Assembly: GCA_028691975.1 (NCBI GenBank) | Contig: JAQUYF010000011.1 | Span: 1 to 40,980, forward strand | Direction: 5' to 3' | Source of the DNA: Bacteroidales bacterium | GTDB taxonomy: Bacteria; Bacteroidota; Bacteroidia; Bacteroidales; UBA932 | DNA length: 40,980 bases | Part shown: positions 1-9,154 of the stretch, in pieces | Position numbering within the stretch: the first letter of the stretch is position 1 | Layout of the letters: each line of letters starts with the position of its first letter | Position numbers and translations under genes: made by a program | Notes under the pieces: model-generated | The model's database searches: none | Seen by the model: the letters and a program-made list of their open reading frames with translations, nothing else | What the model was told of the DNA's origin: nothing

Positions 1-59
1 CTGGCTAAACCAATTTTCGCCTTAAACTCGGAACTGAATTTTCTTCTTTCTTTTTTCAT
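1..59 (-). CDS. IS3-family-like transposase OrfA, N-terminal fragment (runs off the left edge)
   Basis: Reading leftwards from an ATG at 59, the 19 complete codons give MKKERRKFSSEFKAKIGLA. This is the characteristic start of the HTH_Tnp_1 domain (the 'RRKFSSEFKAKVALEA' pattern) found in OrfA of IS3-family elements, which supplies the helix-turn-helix that recognises the terminal inverted repeats. Only this N-terminus is in the window, so completeness, the usual OrfA/OrfB programmed frameshift and the far end of the element cannot be judged. The match is short but the order of basic and aromatic residues is very typical. It is transcribed away from rimP. Confidence 0.75.
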   Translation of the reverse strand, partial: MKKERRKFSSEFKAKIGLA

Positions 60-107
60 CGGAAATGACCTTTTATACAAAAATATTCCAACTCAACAGA
101 CTGTACA
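1..107 (-). mobile_element. Terminal part of an IS3-like insertion sequence
   Basis: Upstream of the OrfA start, the complementary strand read from 107 begins TGTACAGTCTGTTGAGTTGG. This has the TG start and the 'TGTAC...GTTG.GTTGGA' flavour of IS3-family terminal repeats. The distance from this putative tip to the OrfA start codon (about 48 bases) is normal for the family. I therefore place the boundary near 107, with AAT or AAAT next to it as a possible target duplication. The other end is outside the window, so neither the inverted repeat nor the target duplication can be confirmed. Confidence 0.5.
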
Positions 108-191
108 AATTTATAGGAGTATTATATTGAACACAAAATGCACTTATTCTTACGCAAATTAAATAAATTATAGATGTATGAAAAAAATAGT

Positions 192-199
192 TACCTTTG
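192..199 (+). promoter_or_regulatory. -7 box (TACCTTTG) of the rimP-nusA-infB operon
   Basis: TACCTTTG matches the Bacteroidota sigma-ABfr -7 consensus TAnnTTTG. No good TTTG is seen at the usual 19-base spacing. The predicted start of transcription would lie near 206, leaving a leader of about 40 bases that contains the hairpin at 216-231. Confidence 0.6.
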
Positions 200-215
200 C
201 AGCCAGAAGAAAAGA

Positions 216-240
216 GGGGACGAGAGTCCCCTTATTTTTT
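216..240 (+). terminator. Terminator-like hairpin in the rimP leader (possible attenuator)
   Basis: GGGGACGAGAGTCCCC forms a perfect six-pair stem (216-221 with 226-231) closed by a GAGA tetraloop of the GNRA class. It is followed directly by TTATTTTTT (232-240), the layout of an intrinsic terminator. It lies between the -7 box and the rimP start codon at 249, so on the face of it transcripts would often end before the operon. Since nusA, which promotes hairpin-dependent pausing and termination, is the second gene, feedback attenuation is an attractive inference. Confidence 0.6.
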
Positions 241-248
241 GCAATGAT

Positions 249-722
249 ATGATACAGAAAGAACAAATAACAACTGCCGTAGAGTCATACTTCCAGGGGA
301 AGCCAATGTTCCTTGTGGATGTGACCATCAGTAAGGACAATGACATAGATGTAATTATCGACTCGGACGAGAAAGATATCTGCCTTGATGACTGCGTCTT
401 ACTTAGCCGGTATCTCGAGACAACTCTCGATAGAGACAAAGAAGATTTTGCTTTGACAGTTGGCTCGGCAGGACTGACTTCCCCTCTTACAGTATTGAGG
501 CAATACCGGAAATTTATAGAGAAAGAAGTGGAAGTTACCATGAAGAACGGTTCACGGATAAAAGGAATTCTTATTTCGGCAGAGCCGGAACAAATTACCG
601 TAAAACATAAGATTTCCGAAAAGGTTGAAGGACAAAAGAAAAAAAAAGTTGAGGAGGTTATTGATACTTTCGCGCTGAAAGAACTGAAGTCCACCAAACC
701 TGTTATAAGATTTAACAAATAA
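249..722 (+). CDS. rimP: Ribosome maturation factor RimP
   Basis: RimP assists maturation of the 30S ribosomal subunit in the cytoplasm. The 157-residue product has the family's N-terminal alpha/beta domain (FLVDVTISKDNDIDVIIDSD, then the conserved D-C-V-L-L-S-R region) and the C-terminal SH3-like domain around 'EVEVTMKNGSRIKGILIS'. Length matches Bacteroidota homologues. I use the ATG at 249; an upstream in-frame start at 174 would add 25 residues that run through the -7 box and the leader hairpin, and are therefore not expected to be translated. A competing ATG at 244 stops at once. It is the first gene of the classic rimP-nusA-infB operon; nusA follows after 12 bases. The C-terminal half is rich in lysine (a KKKK run). 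Confidence 0.95.
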   Translation: MIQKEQITTAVESYFQGKPMFLVDVTISKDNDIDVIIDSDEKDICLDDCVLLSRYLETTLDRDKEDFALTVGSAGLTSPLTVLRQYRKFIEKEVEVTMKNGSRIKGILISAEPEQITVKHKISEKVEGQKKKKVEEVIDTFALKELKSTKPVIRFNK

Positions 723-734
723 TAGTAACATAAA

Positions 735-1988
735 ATGGAAGGTTTAAACCTAATCAGCACGTTTGCTGAATTTAAAGAACTTAAAAACATTGACAGGCCG
801 ACAATGATGAGTGTGCTGGAGGATATTTTTCGCACTCAACTTGCCAAAATGTATGGAGAGACTGCTACTTTTGATATTATCATTAATATTGACAAGGGCG
901 ACTTTGAGATTTGGAGAAACAGGGTTGTTGTGGATGTTGTGGATGACCCCACCCAACAAATTTCACTCGAAGATGTGCAAAAAATAGACGACTCCTACAA
1001 AGTGGGAGAAGACTTCACTGAAGAGATTAAACTCGCAAGTTTTGGAAGGAGAGGAATTCTTAATTTGAGACAAAACCTGTCAAGTCGCATCATGGATCTT
1101 GAAAAAGCCAACCTGTATAATAAATATCGCGACAAAATCGGCGATATTATTGTTGGGGAAGTTTATCAGGTATGGAAGAAAGAAGTGCTTGTGATGGACG
1201 AAGATAATAACGGACTCATGTTGCCTAAGACAGAGCAGATACCTTCGGACTATTTCCGCAAGGGAGACACCGTAAAAGCGGTAGTAGACAATGTTGAGAT
1301 GAAAAACAATAATCCGTACATTACACTGTCCCGCACATCTACCGTATTTTTGGAGCGTCTGTTTGAGCAGGAGGTCCCTGAGATTTTTGACGGTCTGATT
1401 ACCATCAAAAAAGTTGTCAGAATCCCCGGCGAGAGAGCAAAAGTTGCTGTAGAATCTTATGATGAACGTATCGATCCGGTTGGAGCATGCGTAGGTATTA
1501 AAGGATCCCGTATCCACGGCATCGTTCGCGAGCTGAGAAATGAAAATATCGACATCATCAACTGGACAAACAACACTGAATTGCTTATTCGTAGAGCATT
1601 AAGTCCTGCAAAGGTAGACTCTATGAAGTTTGATGAAGAAAATAAGAAGATCAACGTATTCTTGAAGCAGGCTGACGTATCTCTTGCAATCGGTAAAGGC
1701 GGCAGTAATATCAAGCTTGCAGGCATGCTGGCCGGATATGAGATAGACATATATCGAGAGATGGATCAGGAGAATGCTGCTCAAGAAGAGGAAGAAGACG
1801 ATGTCTTGCTAAAAGACTTTAATGATGAAATCGAAGAGTGGGTCATCGAAGCCTTACAATCTATCGGATGCGATACAGCAAAGAGTGTACTTGCGCTTCC
1901 TGTTGACGAAATTGTCAAACGAGCTGATCTTGAAGAAGAGACTGTAATGGAAGTACAAAGGATCTTAAGATCAGAATTTGAAGAGTAA
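735..1988 (+). CDS. nusA: Transcription termination/antitermination factor NusA
   Basis: NusA binds RNA polymerase and modulates pausing, intrinsic termination and antitermination. The 417-residue protein shows the N-terminal polymerase-binding domain (about 1-125), an S1 domain (about 133-200, starting GDIIVGEVYQVW), and two KH domains with their GxxG loops ('VGIKGSRIHGI' near residue 255 and 'GKGGSNIKLA' near 320). A short acidic stretch and a helix-hairpin-helix-like tail follow (from about 345). It lacks the long acidic repeats of E. coli NusA, as usual outside the Gammaproteobacteria. It sits between rimP and infB (28-base gap). Its position makes it a candidate to sense the terminator-like hairpin in the operon leader, which is inference. 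Confidence 0.97.
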   Translation: MEGLNLISTFAEFKELKNIDRPTMMSVLEDIFRTQLAKMYGETATFDIIINIDKGDFEIWRNRVVVDVVDDPTQQISLEDVQKIDDSYKVGEDFTEEIKLASFGRRGILNLRQNLSSRIMDLEKANLYNKYRDKIGDIIVGEVYQVWKKEVLVMDEDNNGLMLPKTEQIPSDYFRKGDTVKAVVDNVEMKNNNPYITLSRTSTVFLERLFEQEVPEIFDGLITIKKVVRIPGERAKVAVESYDERIDPVGACVGIKGSRIHGIVRELRNENIDIINWTNNTELLIRRALSPAKVDSMKFDEENKKINVFLKQADVSLAIGKGGSNIKLAGMLAGYEIDIYREMDQENAAQEEEEDDVLLKDFNDEIEEWVIEALQSIGCDTAKSVLALPVDEIVKRADLEEETVMEVQRILRSEFEE

Positions 1989-2016
1989 TTAATTAAATAA
2001 CAAGGGGGAATACAAT

Positions 2017-4884
2017 ATGGATACGATCAGAGTAAATAAAGTTATGAAAGATTTCAATATCGGAATAAATACTTTAGCCGAGTTTTTGAAGAAAAAGGGA
2101 ATAGAGATTGAGGTTTCCCCTAATGCTAAGATATCAGAGGATGATTATGCACTTGTTGCCAAGGAATTCGGCAAAGAGCAAATCATCAAGGAGCAGTCTA
2201 AAAAAGTAGCTATCAAAGTTAAAGAGATTACTGATTCCGAATATCGCAATAATGAAAAGGAAGAGGTTGAACCGGTAAAAGAGGTTATCATAAAAACAAA
2301 TATTACTTCTCAAACTCCGGAGCAGAAACCGGAAGTCGAAAAGAAAATTGAAATACCTGTTGAAGCTCCGGAAGTTAAGTTGGAAAGCGAAGAACTTAAA
2401 ACAGACCTGAAGATAGTCGGTAAAATAGATCTTAACCCGAAGCCGAAGAAAGAAAAATTTGAAAAGGTTGAGATACCTGAAGAGCCAAAGGCCGAAGAAC
2501 CAAAAGATATTAAGGTGGAAAAGATTATGGTTGAGAAGAAAGAGGAGATCACAGAAGAGCCGAAGGAGTCAAAAGAGGTGCCGCTACAGAAAGAGAGTGC
2601 GGTAGCGCAGGAGAAAAAAGAAAAAACGGCAGCTCAATCACCTGTGGCTGAGAAAAAACCGGAATACGAGCATATCAAGACCGAATACACCAAATTGACA
2701 GGTCCGAAAATAGTCGGGACAAAAGATCTTTCCAGTTTTGAGAAAAAGCCCTCAAACAGCAATAAAGCCAATAAGGACAAAGGCAGGAGAGAACGTATCC
2801 ACAAAGGACCGGCCAAAGTCAATGTGGACAAGAACACTAATTCCGGTGATGGAAACAACAACAAAGGCAACAACAATAACAACAACCGTCCGGATAAGTC
2901 AAGAAACAATAATACGGAACAAAAGGGCGGTAAATATTTCAAGAAAGGTGAAAGATTTAAACCTAACCACAATGAAGTAGATGAAGATGAGGTTCAAAAA
3001 CAGATAAAGGACACATACGCACGTATGACCGAGGGTAAAGGCAAAACCAAAGGTTCCAAGCACCGCCGTGAAAAGAGAGAAAATATTCAGCAGAGAGCAC
3101 AGGAGGAACAAGAACTTCAGGAAATGGACAGCAACGTATTGAAAGTAACCGAATTTGTTACTGTCAACGAGTTGGCTATCCTCATGAACAACACTCCTGT
3201 AACTAAGGTTATTGAGGCCTGCATGAATTTAGGGCTAATGGTATCCATCAATCAAAGACTTGATGCTGAAGCTCTTGTCCTTGTTGCTGAAGAATTCGGC
3301 TATAAGATTGAATTCGTAACCGCAGATATTCAGGGCGCTATTCAACAGGAGGATGATAAAGAGGAGGATATGCAGGAGCGTCCGCCTATCGTAACCGTCA
3401 TGGGACACGTTGACCACGGTAAAACCTCTTTGCTTGACTACATCCGCCAGTCAAATGTAATCGCAGGTGAAGCCGGTGGTATCACACAACATATTGGTGC
3501 TTACAATGTAAAACTTCCTTCCGGCAGAAGGATCACCTTCCTTGATACCCCTGGCCACGAGGCATTTACAGCCATGCGTGCCCGTGGTGCAAAAATCACC
3601 GACCTTGTAATCATTATAGTGGCAGCTGATGACGCAATTATGCCTCAAACAATTGAGGCCATCAACCACGCCCAGGCAGCAGGAGTCCCTATGATATTTG
3701 CTATCAATAAAATCGACAAACCTGGGGCGAACCCTGAAAAGATAAAGGAACAACTCGCCAATATGAATATTTTGGTAGAAGATTGGGGAGGCAAATATCA
3801 GTGTCAGGAGATCTCGGCAAAAAAAGGTATCAATGTGGATAAACTTTTGGAAAAGGTGCTTCTTGAAGCGGATCTGCTTGATTTGAAAGCCAATCCTGAC
3901 AAGAACGCAATCGGAAACGTCATCGAATCCTCTTTGGATAAGGGCCGCGGCTACCTTGCGACAGTCCTGATTCAATCTGGTACTCTCCATACGGGAGATA
4001 TTGCTCTTTCAGGATGCTATACCGGTCGTGTAAAAGCTATGTTCAATGAGCGTGGTCAGACCATTAAGGAGGCAGGTCCTTCTACTCCGGTCTCAGTACT
4101 TGGATTGAACGGAGCCCCTGCCGCAGGTGATACGCTCAATGTCATAGACGATGAGAAAGAAGCGAGAGACATTGCCAATAAGAGAGGGCAGTTAATTCGT
4201 ATTCAGGGAATTAAGACTCAGACACACATTACTTTGGAAGAGATCGGCCGTCGTATTGCACTCGGCAATTTTCAGGAACTCAACATTATCGTTAAAGCTG
4301 ATGTGGACGGTTCAATAGAAGCTCTGTCAGACTCCCTGATCAAGCTTTCAACCGACGAAATCCACGTTAACGTTATCCATAAGGCTGTCGGGGCCATCTC
4401 AGAATCCGATGTACTTTTGGCTGTCGCTTCCAATGCCATTATTATCGGCTTCCAGGTCAGACCTTCTGCAAGTGCCCGTAAACTTGCAGAGAAAGAATCT
4501 ATAGAGATCCGCCTCTATTCAGTCATATATGATGCAATTAATGAGGTCAAGAGTGGTATTGAAGGTATGCTTGCACCTGAGGAGAAAGAGGAGATTACTG
4601 CTACTGCTGAGGTTCGTGAGACTTTCAAGATCTCCAAAGTCGGCACGATTGCAGGCTGTATGGTTAAGGAAGGCAAACTCACCAGAAGTGCCAAAGTCAG
4701 AGTGATCCGCGATGGAATCGTTATCTATACCGGACTGCTCGGTTCTCTGAAGCGTTTCAAGGACGACGTTAAGGAAGTGGCTTCAGGATACGATTGCGGT
4801 CTTAATATTGATGGTTTCAATGACATCAAGGTTGGAGACATTGTAGAGGCCTACACAATCGTAGAGATAAAGCGTAAGTTATAA
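2017..4884 (+). CDS. infB: Translation initiation factor IF-2
   Basis: IF-2 is the GTPase that delivers initiator tRNA to the 30S subunit and promotes subunit joining. The 955-residue protein starts with an IF2_N domain (residues 1-55), then has a long charged linker (about 60-370) rich in Lys, Glu and Pro with an asparagine-rich patch near 275-295, and a second IF2_N-like segment near 378-430. The G domain follows, with GHVDHGKTS (about 464-472), DTPGHE and NKID, then domains II, III and IV ending in the '[17 protein letters not shown]' tail. The start at 2017 is preceded by GGGGG (about 2004-2008), a purine stretch at a suitable distance. The stop overlaps the end of the convergent HAD gene by six bases. 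Confidence 0.98.
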   Translation: MDTIRVNKVMKDFNIGINTLAEFLKKKGIEIEVSPNAKISEDDYALVAKEFGKEQIIKEQSKKVAIKVKEITDSEYRNNEKEEVEPVKEVIIKTNITSQTPEQKPEVEKKIEIPVEAPEVKLESEELKTDLKIVGKIDLNPKPKKEKFEKVEIPEEPKAEEPKDIKVEKIMVEKKEEITEEPKESKEVPLQKESAVAQEKKEKTAAQSPVAEKKPEYEHIKTEYTKLTGPKIVGTKDLSSFEKKPSNSNKANKDKGRRERIHKGPAKVNVDKNTNSGDGNNNKGNNNNNNRPDKSRNNNTEQKGGKYFKKGERFKPNHNEVDEDEVQKQIKDTYARMTEGKGKTKGSKHRREKRENIQQRAQEEQELQEMDSNVLKVTEFVTVNELAILMNNTPVTKVIEACMNLGLMVSINQRLDAEALVLVAEEFGYKIEFVTADIQGAIQQEDDKEEDMQERPPIVTVMGHVDHGKTSLLDYIRQSNVIAGEAGGITQHIGAYNVKLPSGRRITFLDTPGHEAFTAMRARGAKITDLVIIIVAADDAIMPQTIEAINHAQAAGVPMIFAINKIDKPGANPEKIKEQLANMNILVEDWGGKYQCQEISAKKGINVDKLLEKVLLEADLLDLKANPDKNAIGNVIESSLDKGRGYLATVLIQSGTLHTGDIALSGCYTGRVKAMFNERGQTIKEAGPSTPVSVLGLNGAPAAGDTLNVIDDEKEARDIANKRGQLIRIQGIKTQTHITLEEIGRRIALGNFQELNIIVKADVDGSIEALSDSLIKLSTDEIHVNVIHKAVGAISESDVLLAVASNAIIIGFQVRPSASARKLAEKESIEIRLYSVIYDAINEVKSGIEGMLAPEEKEEITATAEVRETFKISKVGTIAGCMVKEGKLTRSAKVRVIRDGIVIYTGLLGSLKRFKDDVKEVASGYDCGLNIDGFNDIKVGDIVEAYTIVEIKRKL

Positions 4885-5574
4885 CCTGATCAGATCCCAA
4901 AGGTCTGAAGACTCATAAGTTGCACCCTTGTCACTCGGTATATTGTTAGGATTGTAATAGAATTGGTCTATACCGAAAATCTGGGCACCCTCTATGTCGT
5001 TTCGATAGTCATCCCCTACCATAAGGGTCTCTTTCTTGCCTCCTCCTATTGCTTCCATAGCCTTTTTGAATATGGCCGGGTGCGGCTTATGGACTCCTAT
5101 TTCATCGGAAATCATGACTGCAGAGAAAAAATTAGCTATCCCGGAGACCTCCATTTTACGATATTGTACCTCTCTAAAGCCATTGGAAACAATTGCCATC
5201 TTTCCGCCCTTTGACTGAATTGCCCGGAGAAGATCAAGGGCACCCGGCATCAACGCCTTTCCGAGAGCCATATACTCCAGATAGCGGTTTCCCATACGTT
5301 CAGAGAGGTCAAGATCATCCTTGCCATAATTATTTTTCAATGTCTGATAAAACCTCTCTCTCCGTAAATATTCTTTTGTGATTCTACCGGCTTCATATTC
5401 ATCCCACAAATGGTGATTAATCACTTCATAATACGATATGAATTCATCATAGCTGCCGATATCAATCTGAAATTCATTAAGCATGGCGTGCATGGCAACT
5501 GCCGCATTGGTATCGAAGTCCCAAAGTGTACGATCTATGTCAAAAAGAAAAAAGTTGTACCTGTCTATTATCAT
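4879..5574 (-). CDS. HAD-superfamily hydrolase, YjjG-type pyrimidine nucleotidase
   Basis: The 231-residue protein has the HAD motifs in order: '[11 protein letters not shown]' with nucleophile D12 and acid D14, 'IVSNGF' (motif II), the lysine of 'VHKPHPAIF' (motif III) and '[12 protein letters not shown]' (motif IV). The 'D.D.TLWDF' start and the length fit the YjjG/YfnB subfamily (TIGR02254), whose E. coli member is a house-cleaning nucleotidase acting on non-canonical pyrimidine nucleoside monophosphates. It is the last gene of the folP-purB-M64-HAD run; the M64 stop lies one base upstream of its start, so translation is probably coupled. The subfamily is firm, the exact substrate is not. 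Confidence 0.85.
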   Translation of the reverse strand: MIIDRYNFFLFDIDRTLWDFDTNAAVAMHAMLNEFQIDIGSYDEFISYYEVINHHLWDEYEAGRITKEYLRRERFYQTLKNNYGKDDLDLSERMGNRYLEYMALGKALMPGALDLLRAIQSKGGKMAIVSNGFREVQYRKMEVSGIANFFSAVMISDEIGVHKPHPAIFKKAMEAIGGGKKETLMVGDDYRNDIEGAQIFGIDQFYYNPNNIPSDKGATYESSDLWDLIRL

Positions 5575-5575
5575 C

Positions 5576-6856
5576 CTATCGGCAATAATAATCTATCATT
5601 CTGTTGATTGCATCGGTGCACACAGGACAGAAACCAGGTGCCTTATTTGTCTTCATACGACAGTCAAATGAAGGACGGTAAATCCGTTTTGCCGAATATC
5701 CACCACCTTCAAATACTCCCACAACACCTGCATATTTAGCTTCATTTGGAGTTGGTATCGGAGTTTTCGCATTAACCATTCCCTTCCATTTATACTCCCC
5801 ACCGACGAAAGTAGTAAGATTTGGCTCCCAAGGCTCGTAATTAAGGTTGTATGTATCTTCGTAAGCCACATCCGACTCATAATATTCATCTCCCAGACCT
5901 GCGAAACTGTGACCGAATTCATGCACAAAAACTTCTTTCGTATATGGGTGGTCCGACATACTCAGTCCGTAATAGTTATAAATACCTCCGCCGCCATACT
6001 TTTCAGTATTGACTATTACATAAATGGCATCGTAAGGTGCATTTGTAACCATCTGCGCCACCTTTTTATGATCCGGAGCCGTCAAGTATCTGTCAATCTT
6101 AAATGTATAGAAATTGGATGCAGCGACTGTGTTTTTCCAGATATCATTGTGAGGAATATCCGTACCGCTCTCGACAGAAACAGACTCTACAGCCCAAATA
6201 TTAAAATCAGCCTTACGCGACTTGTACGGCTCGATGTCAAACAGATACCCGACAAATCTCTGAACATCCCTGCGGAACTTGTCCATCTCCTCGGCCGTAT
6301 ACCCTTCTGCTGCGAAAACCAAATCCACCTTATGCTCACTCGGCCCGTTATTCAGTATCTCATCTACTTTGAAGTCATTCTCACTGTCCCGCTTTATCTC
6401 CTTGTCTTCCGGATCAAGTGTGAAGGTAAATAACGGAGACATTTTACCAGTCTCAAAAAGTCTCTCGGAAAGTACCACTTTTACTTTTTCTTTGGGACAA
6501 GGTATTACTACCGAATTGGTGAATGCCTTCGCGACCTCTTTTGACTCCTGTGTTGTTCTCCATTCGGAAAAAAGAGAACAGAAGCTATTTGAGTATATTT
6601 TCGCACCGTCTGCGACAGAGTATAATGCAACCTCGTAATTGCCGTAGTCAAAAGGAGATACCATCTGACTTCTGGTTCCGCTCCATGCCCCTTCGTGATG
6701 AATAGACTCCAAATACACTCTCTGTTGCTTGTTCGTCCCGGCAAAAACAAGATCCAGCCTCAACCTGTCATTGTTAAAGTATTGATTGTAAGATATTTGG
6801 GCCTTACAGCCAAATGCTGCTAATATTAGCACAATTGTTAAAAAATATTTTTTCAT
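5576..6856 (-). CDS. Secreted M64-family metallopeptidase
   Basis: This 426-residue protein has an N-terminal signal peptide (basic start, hydrophobic stretch to about residue 16, probable cleavage near CKA/Q at 19). A middle region is followed by the zinc-binding HEFGHSFAGLGDEY at about 312-325, the HExxHxxxGxxD signature of peptidase family M64, named after an IgA-cleaving clostridial enzyme. In Bacteroidota these proteins carry a beta-rich N-terminal domain before the catalytic part, as seen here. The C-terminal 'FDCRMKTNKAPGFCPVC' segment is the conserved cysteine-containing end of the family. It is placed 12 bases after purB. The natural substrate is unknown; IgA cleavage must not be assumed. 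The cysteine at 17 gives only a poor lipobox. Confidence 0.88.
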   Translation of the reverse strand: MKKYFLTIVLILAAFGCKAQISYNQYFNNDRLRLDLVFAGTNKQQRVYLESIHHEGAWSGTRSQMVSPFDYGNYEVALYSVADGAKIYSNSFCSLFSEWRTTQESKEVAKAFTNSVVIPCPKEKVKVVLSERLFETGKMSPLFTFTLDPEDKEIKRDSENDFKVDEILNNGPSEHKVDLVFAAEGYTAEEMDKFRRDVQRFVGYLFDIEPYKSRKADFNIWAVESVSVESGTDIPHNDIWKNTVAASNFYTFKIDRYLTAPDHKKVAQMVTNAPYDAIYVIVNTEKYGGGGIYNYYGLSMSDHPYTKEVFVHEFGHSFAGLGDEYYESDVAYEDTYNLNYEPWEPNLTTFVGGEYKWKGMVNAKTPIPTPNEAKYAGVVGVFEGGGYSAKRIYRPSFDCRMKTNKAPGFCPVCTDAINRMIDYYCR

Positions 6857-6868
6857 TGCATGTTAATT

Positions 6869-8209
6869 TTAAATTCCCGTATAAGATTGAGGGGTAATGG
6901 CCCGAAGTTCAGACTTTACCTCCTCGGATATATTCAGATTATCTATAAAAGATGCTATCGACTCCTTTGTGATATGATCGTTTGTGCGGGTAAGAGCCTT
7001 GAGCGTTTCATAAGGATTAGGATAATTTTCCCTTCGGAGAATAGTCTGAATCCCTTCTGCCACCACTGCCCAGTTGTTGCTGAGATCTGCATCTATCTTT
7101 GCTCGATTAAGAATCAGCTTGTTTAACCCCTTCGTAAGAGACTTGAGGGCCAGCAGAGAGTGAGAAAGAGGAACTCCTATGTTGCGCAAAACAGTCGAAT
7201 CCGTCAGATCTCGCTGCATTCTCGAAACAGGCAATTTGGCAGACAAGTGCGTATAAATGGCATTCGCAATGCCCAAATTACCCTCAGCATTTTCGTAATC
7301 TATTGGATTAACCTTGTGCGGCATGGCGGATGAGCCGACCTCACCTGCTTTGATCTTCTGCCTGAAATATTCCATTGAAATGTAGGTCCACATATCACGG
7401 CAAAAGTCAATAAGTATCGTGTTGATTCTCTTTAAGTTGTCAAATATTGCGGCAAGATTGTCGTAATGTTCTATCTGAGTTGTCGGGTAAGAACGCTGCA
7501 AGCAAAGAGTATCTTCAACAAATCTGCGCGCAAATTTATTCCAGTCAATATTCGGATAAGCCACATGATGTGCATTGAAATTACCTGTCGCACCTCCGAA
7601 CTTTGCAGGATAGCGGGCCATCAACAATTGCTCTCTCTGCTCGTACAGTCTCGAATTAAAGACATCTATCTCTTTGCCCAGCCTGGTTGGAGAGGCCGGT
7701 TGCCCGTGAGTATGTGCAAGCATCGGAATATCTGCCCATTCAATCGAGAACTCTTTTAAAATGCCCATCACATTGTCAAGGGCAGGCATATAGACATCGC
7801 GAATACCTTCCATCAGGGAAAGAGGAATCGCAGTGTTATTTATGTCCTGAGAGGTCAGTCCGAAATGAATAAATTCAGAATATCCGCCAAGATTCATTCT
7901 CTTAAAAGCCTCTTTGATAAAGTACTCCACAGCCTTCACATCATGATTGGTGGTCTTTTCTATCTCCTTGATTTGATTTGCATCTTCTATGGAAAATGCT
8001 TCATAGAGACTTCTCAGCTCTACGAAAAGGTCCTTGGGAAAACACTCCAACTGCGGCAACGGCACTTCGCAAAGTGCGATAAAGTATTCAACCTCAACTT
8101 TTACCCTGTATCTGATAAGCGCAAACTCCGAGAAATATTCAGCAAATTGCTCAACCTGAGTATAATACCTGCCATCAATTGGAGATATCGCCATTAGAGG
8201 ATTCAACAT
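6869..8209 (-). CDS. purB: Adenylosuccinate lyase
   Basis: PurB acts twice in purine synthesis: it removes fumarate from SAICAR and from adenylosuccinate. The 446-residue protein belongs to the fumarase/aspartase superfamily. It begins with the E. coli-type 'MAISPIDGRY' and has 'TSQDINN' (about 119-125), 'AHTHGQPASPT' with the catalytic histidine (about 165-175), and the signature loop SSAMPHKVNP (293-302) with the catalytic serine. Length is close to the E. coli enzyme. It follows folP by 82 bases and precedes the M64 gene by 12, suggesting one transcript that mixes purine and folate functions. No anomaly was seen. Confidence 0.97.
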   Translation of the reverse strand: MLNPLMAISPIDGRYYTQVEQFAEYFSEFALIRYRVKVEVEYFIALCEVPLPQLECFPKDLFVELRSLYEAFSIEDANQIKEIEKTTNHDVKAVEYFIKEAFKRMNLGGYSEFIHFGLTSQDINNTAIPLSLMEGIRDVYMPALDNVMGILKEFSIEWADIPMLAHTHGQPASPTRLGKEIDVFNSRLYEQREQLLMARYPAKFGGATGNFNAHHVAYPNIDWNKFARRFVEDTLCLQRSYPTTQIEHYDNLAAIFDNLKRINTILIDFCRDMWTYISMEYFRQKIKAGEVGSSAMPHKVNPIDYENAEGNLGIANAIYTHLSAKLPVSRMQRDLTDSTVLRNIGVPLSHSLLALKSLTKGLNKLILNRAKIDADLSNNWAVVAEGIQTILRRENYPNPYETLKALTRTNDHITKESIASFIDNLNISEEVKSELRAITPQSYTGI

Positions 8210-8291
8210 AACCGGTAATTTTAAGTCTATTGCTATTAATGTTCAATGTTAATCATTTTTTTTTGATTTTCGAGCCATTCTTTAAATTAAA

Positions 8292-9104
8292 TCAACGGAA
8301 TTGCTCGATAGTATGGTACAACTTAACGCACTCGACTGCCTCCTTCACGTCATGTACTCTCAAAATATCCGCACCGGCAAGCAACGCATGGAGGTGAATA
8401 GCGCAAGTTGCCGGCAATGAGTCTTGAGGAGTAATCCCTAAAGTCTCGTAGATCATCCGTTTGCGAGAAAGACCCACCAGAACGGGATGATGAAGTTGTC
8501 TGAGTGCAGACAGATTGTTCAGCAGCACGTAATTCTCCTCAATGCTTTTCGAAAAGCCAAAGCCGGGATCGATAATGTAGTCTTCCAACCCGACGAGAGC
8601 TGCCTTCTGCTCAAATTTGCGAAAGTAATCCAAAACTTCTGAAAGTATATTTTCGTACCGATACTGCTCATGCATAGTGGCACAGGTGCCTCGACGGTGC
8701 ATTGCGATGTATGGAAGATGAAGAGATGAGACTACTTTAAGCATGCTGTCATCTTCAGATCCTGCAGAAATATCATTCACAGTCAGATGTCCGGCCACAT
8801 CAAATGCTCTGGATACAATCTCGCTGCGAAAAGTATCAATGGAAAGTTGTACAGAAGAAGAGAAAGACTTTCTATTCCACAACTCGAGAACGGCATTAAG
8901 ACGTCCCCATTCACACTCGGAGTCCACCATTTCCGCCCCCGGACGAGTAGAACAGGCTCCGATATCAATCACATCCGCACCCTCTTGAATAAGTCGCTCC
9001 GCTCTTGAGGCAAAAGCATCAATTTGACGGGCACGACTCTGTTCGAAGTAAGAATCATCATTGACATTGATAATCCCCATTACTTTAATATCTCTATTTG
9101 ACAT
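8292..9104 (-). CDS. folP: Dihydropteroate synthase
   Basis: FolP joins p-aminobenzoate to dihydropterin pyrophosphate in folate synthesis and is the target of sulfonamides. The 270-residue TIM barrel shows 'GIINVNDDSYF' (10-20), 'IDIGACSTRPG' (46-56), 'SIDTF' (88-92), 'NDISAG' (110-115), 'IDPGFGFSKS' (178-187), 'GLSRKRM' (211-217) and 'RVHDV' (249-253). These cover both the pterin and pABA/phosphate sites. The first motif departs from the usual NVTPDSF to NVNDDSY, as does the following stretch; the rest is standard. It is the first gene of a leftward operon and is divergent from tmk. folE, an earlier step of the pathway, is also in the window but far away. Confidence 0.95.
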   Translation of the reverse strand: MSNRDIKVMGIINVNDDSYFEQSRARQIDAFASRAERLIQEGADVIDIGACSTRPGAEMVDSECEWGRLNAVLELWNRKSFSSSVQLSIDTFRSEIVSRAFDVAGHLTVNDISAGSEDDSMLKVVSSLHLPYIAMHRRGTCATMHEQYRYENILSEVLDYFRKFEQKAALVGLEDYIIDPGFGFSKSIEENYVLLNNLSALRQLHHPVLVGLSRKRMIYETLGITPQDSLPATCAIHLHALLAGADILRVHDVKEAVECVKLYHTIEQFR

Positions 9105-9127
9105 TGGCGGATAAAAGATTAACTTTG
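9097..9127 (+). promoter_or_regulatory. tmk promoter (TTTG-N19-TAACTTTG)
   Basis: TTTG at 9097-9100 and TAACTTTG at 9120-9127 are separated by exactly 19 bases, matching the Bacteroidota -33/-7 consensus on both boxes. The -33 box overlaps the first codons of the divergent folP. The predicted leader before tmk is about 20 bases. Confidence 0.75.
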
Positions 9128-9137
9128 TAATTCAATA

Positions 9138-9145
9138 CAAAGATA
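9138..9145 (-). promoter_or_regulatory. -7 box (TATCTTTG) for the folP operon
   Basis: CAAAGATA on the plus strand reads TATCTTTG towards folP, a full match to TAnnTTTG, 33 bases before the folP start. No convincing TTTG is seen upstream at the expected spacing. It lies downstream of the tmk -7 box, so the two divergent transcripts would start within the same 30 bases. Confidence 0.5.
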
Positions 9146-9154
9146 TAATTTATT

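Noticed and set aside
191-835. 214-codon minus-strand frame over rimP
   Set aside because: It is antisense to a well-supported gene and shows no family features.
2850-2925. AAC-rich tract in infB as a repeat element
   Set aside because: It is low-complexity coding sequence for the Asn-rich linker of IF-2 and varies in codon use; there is no exact repeat unit.
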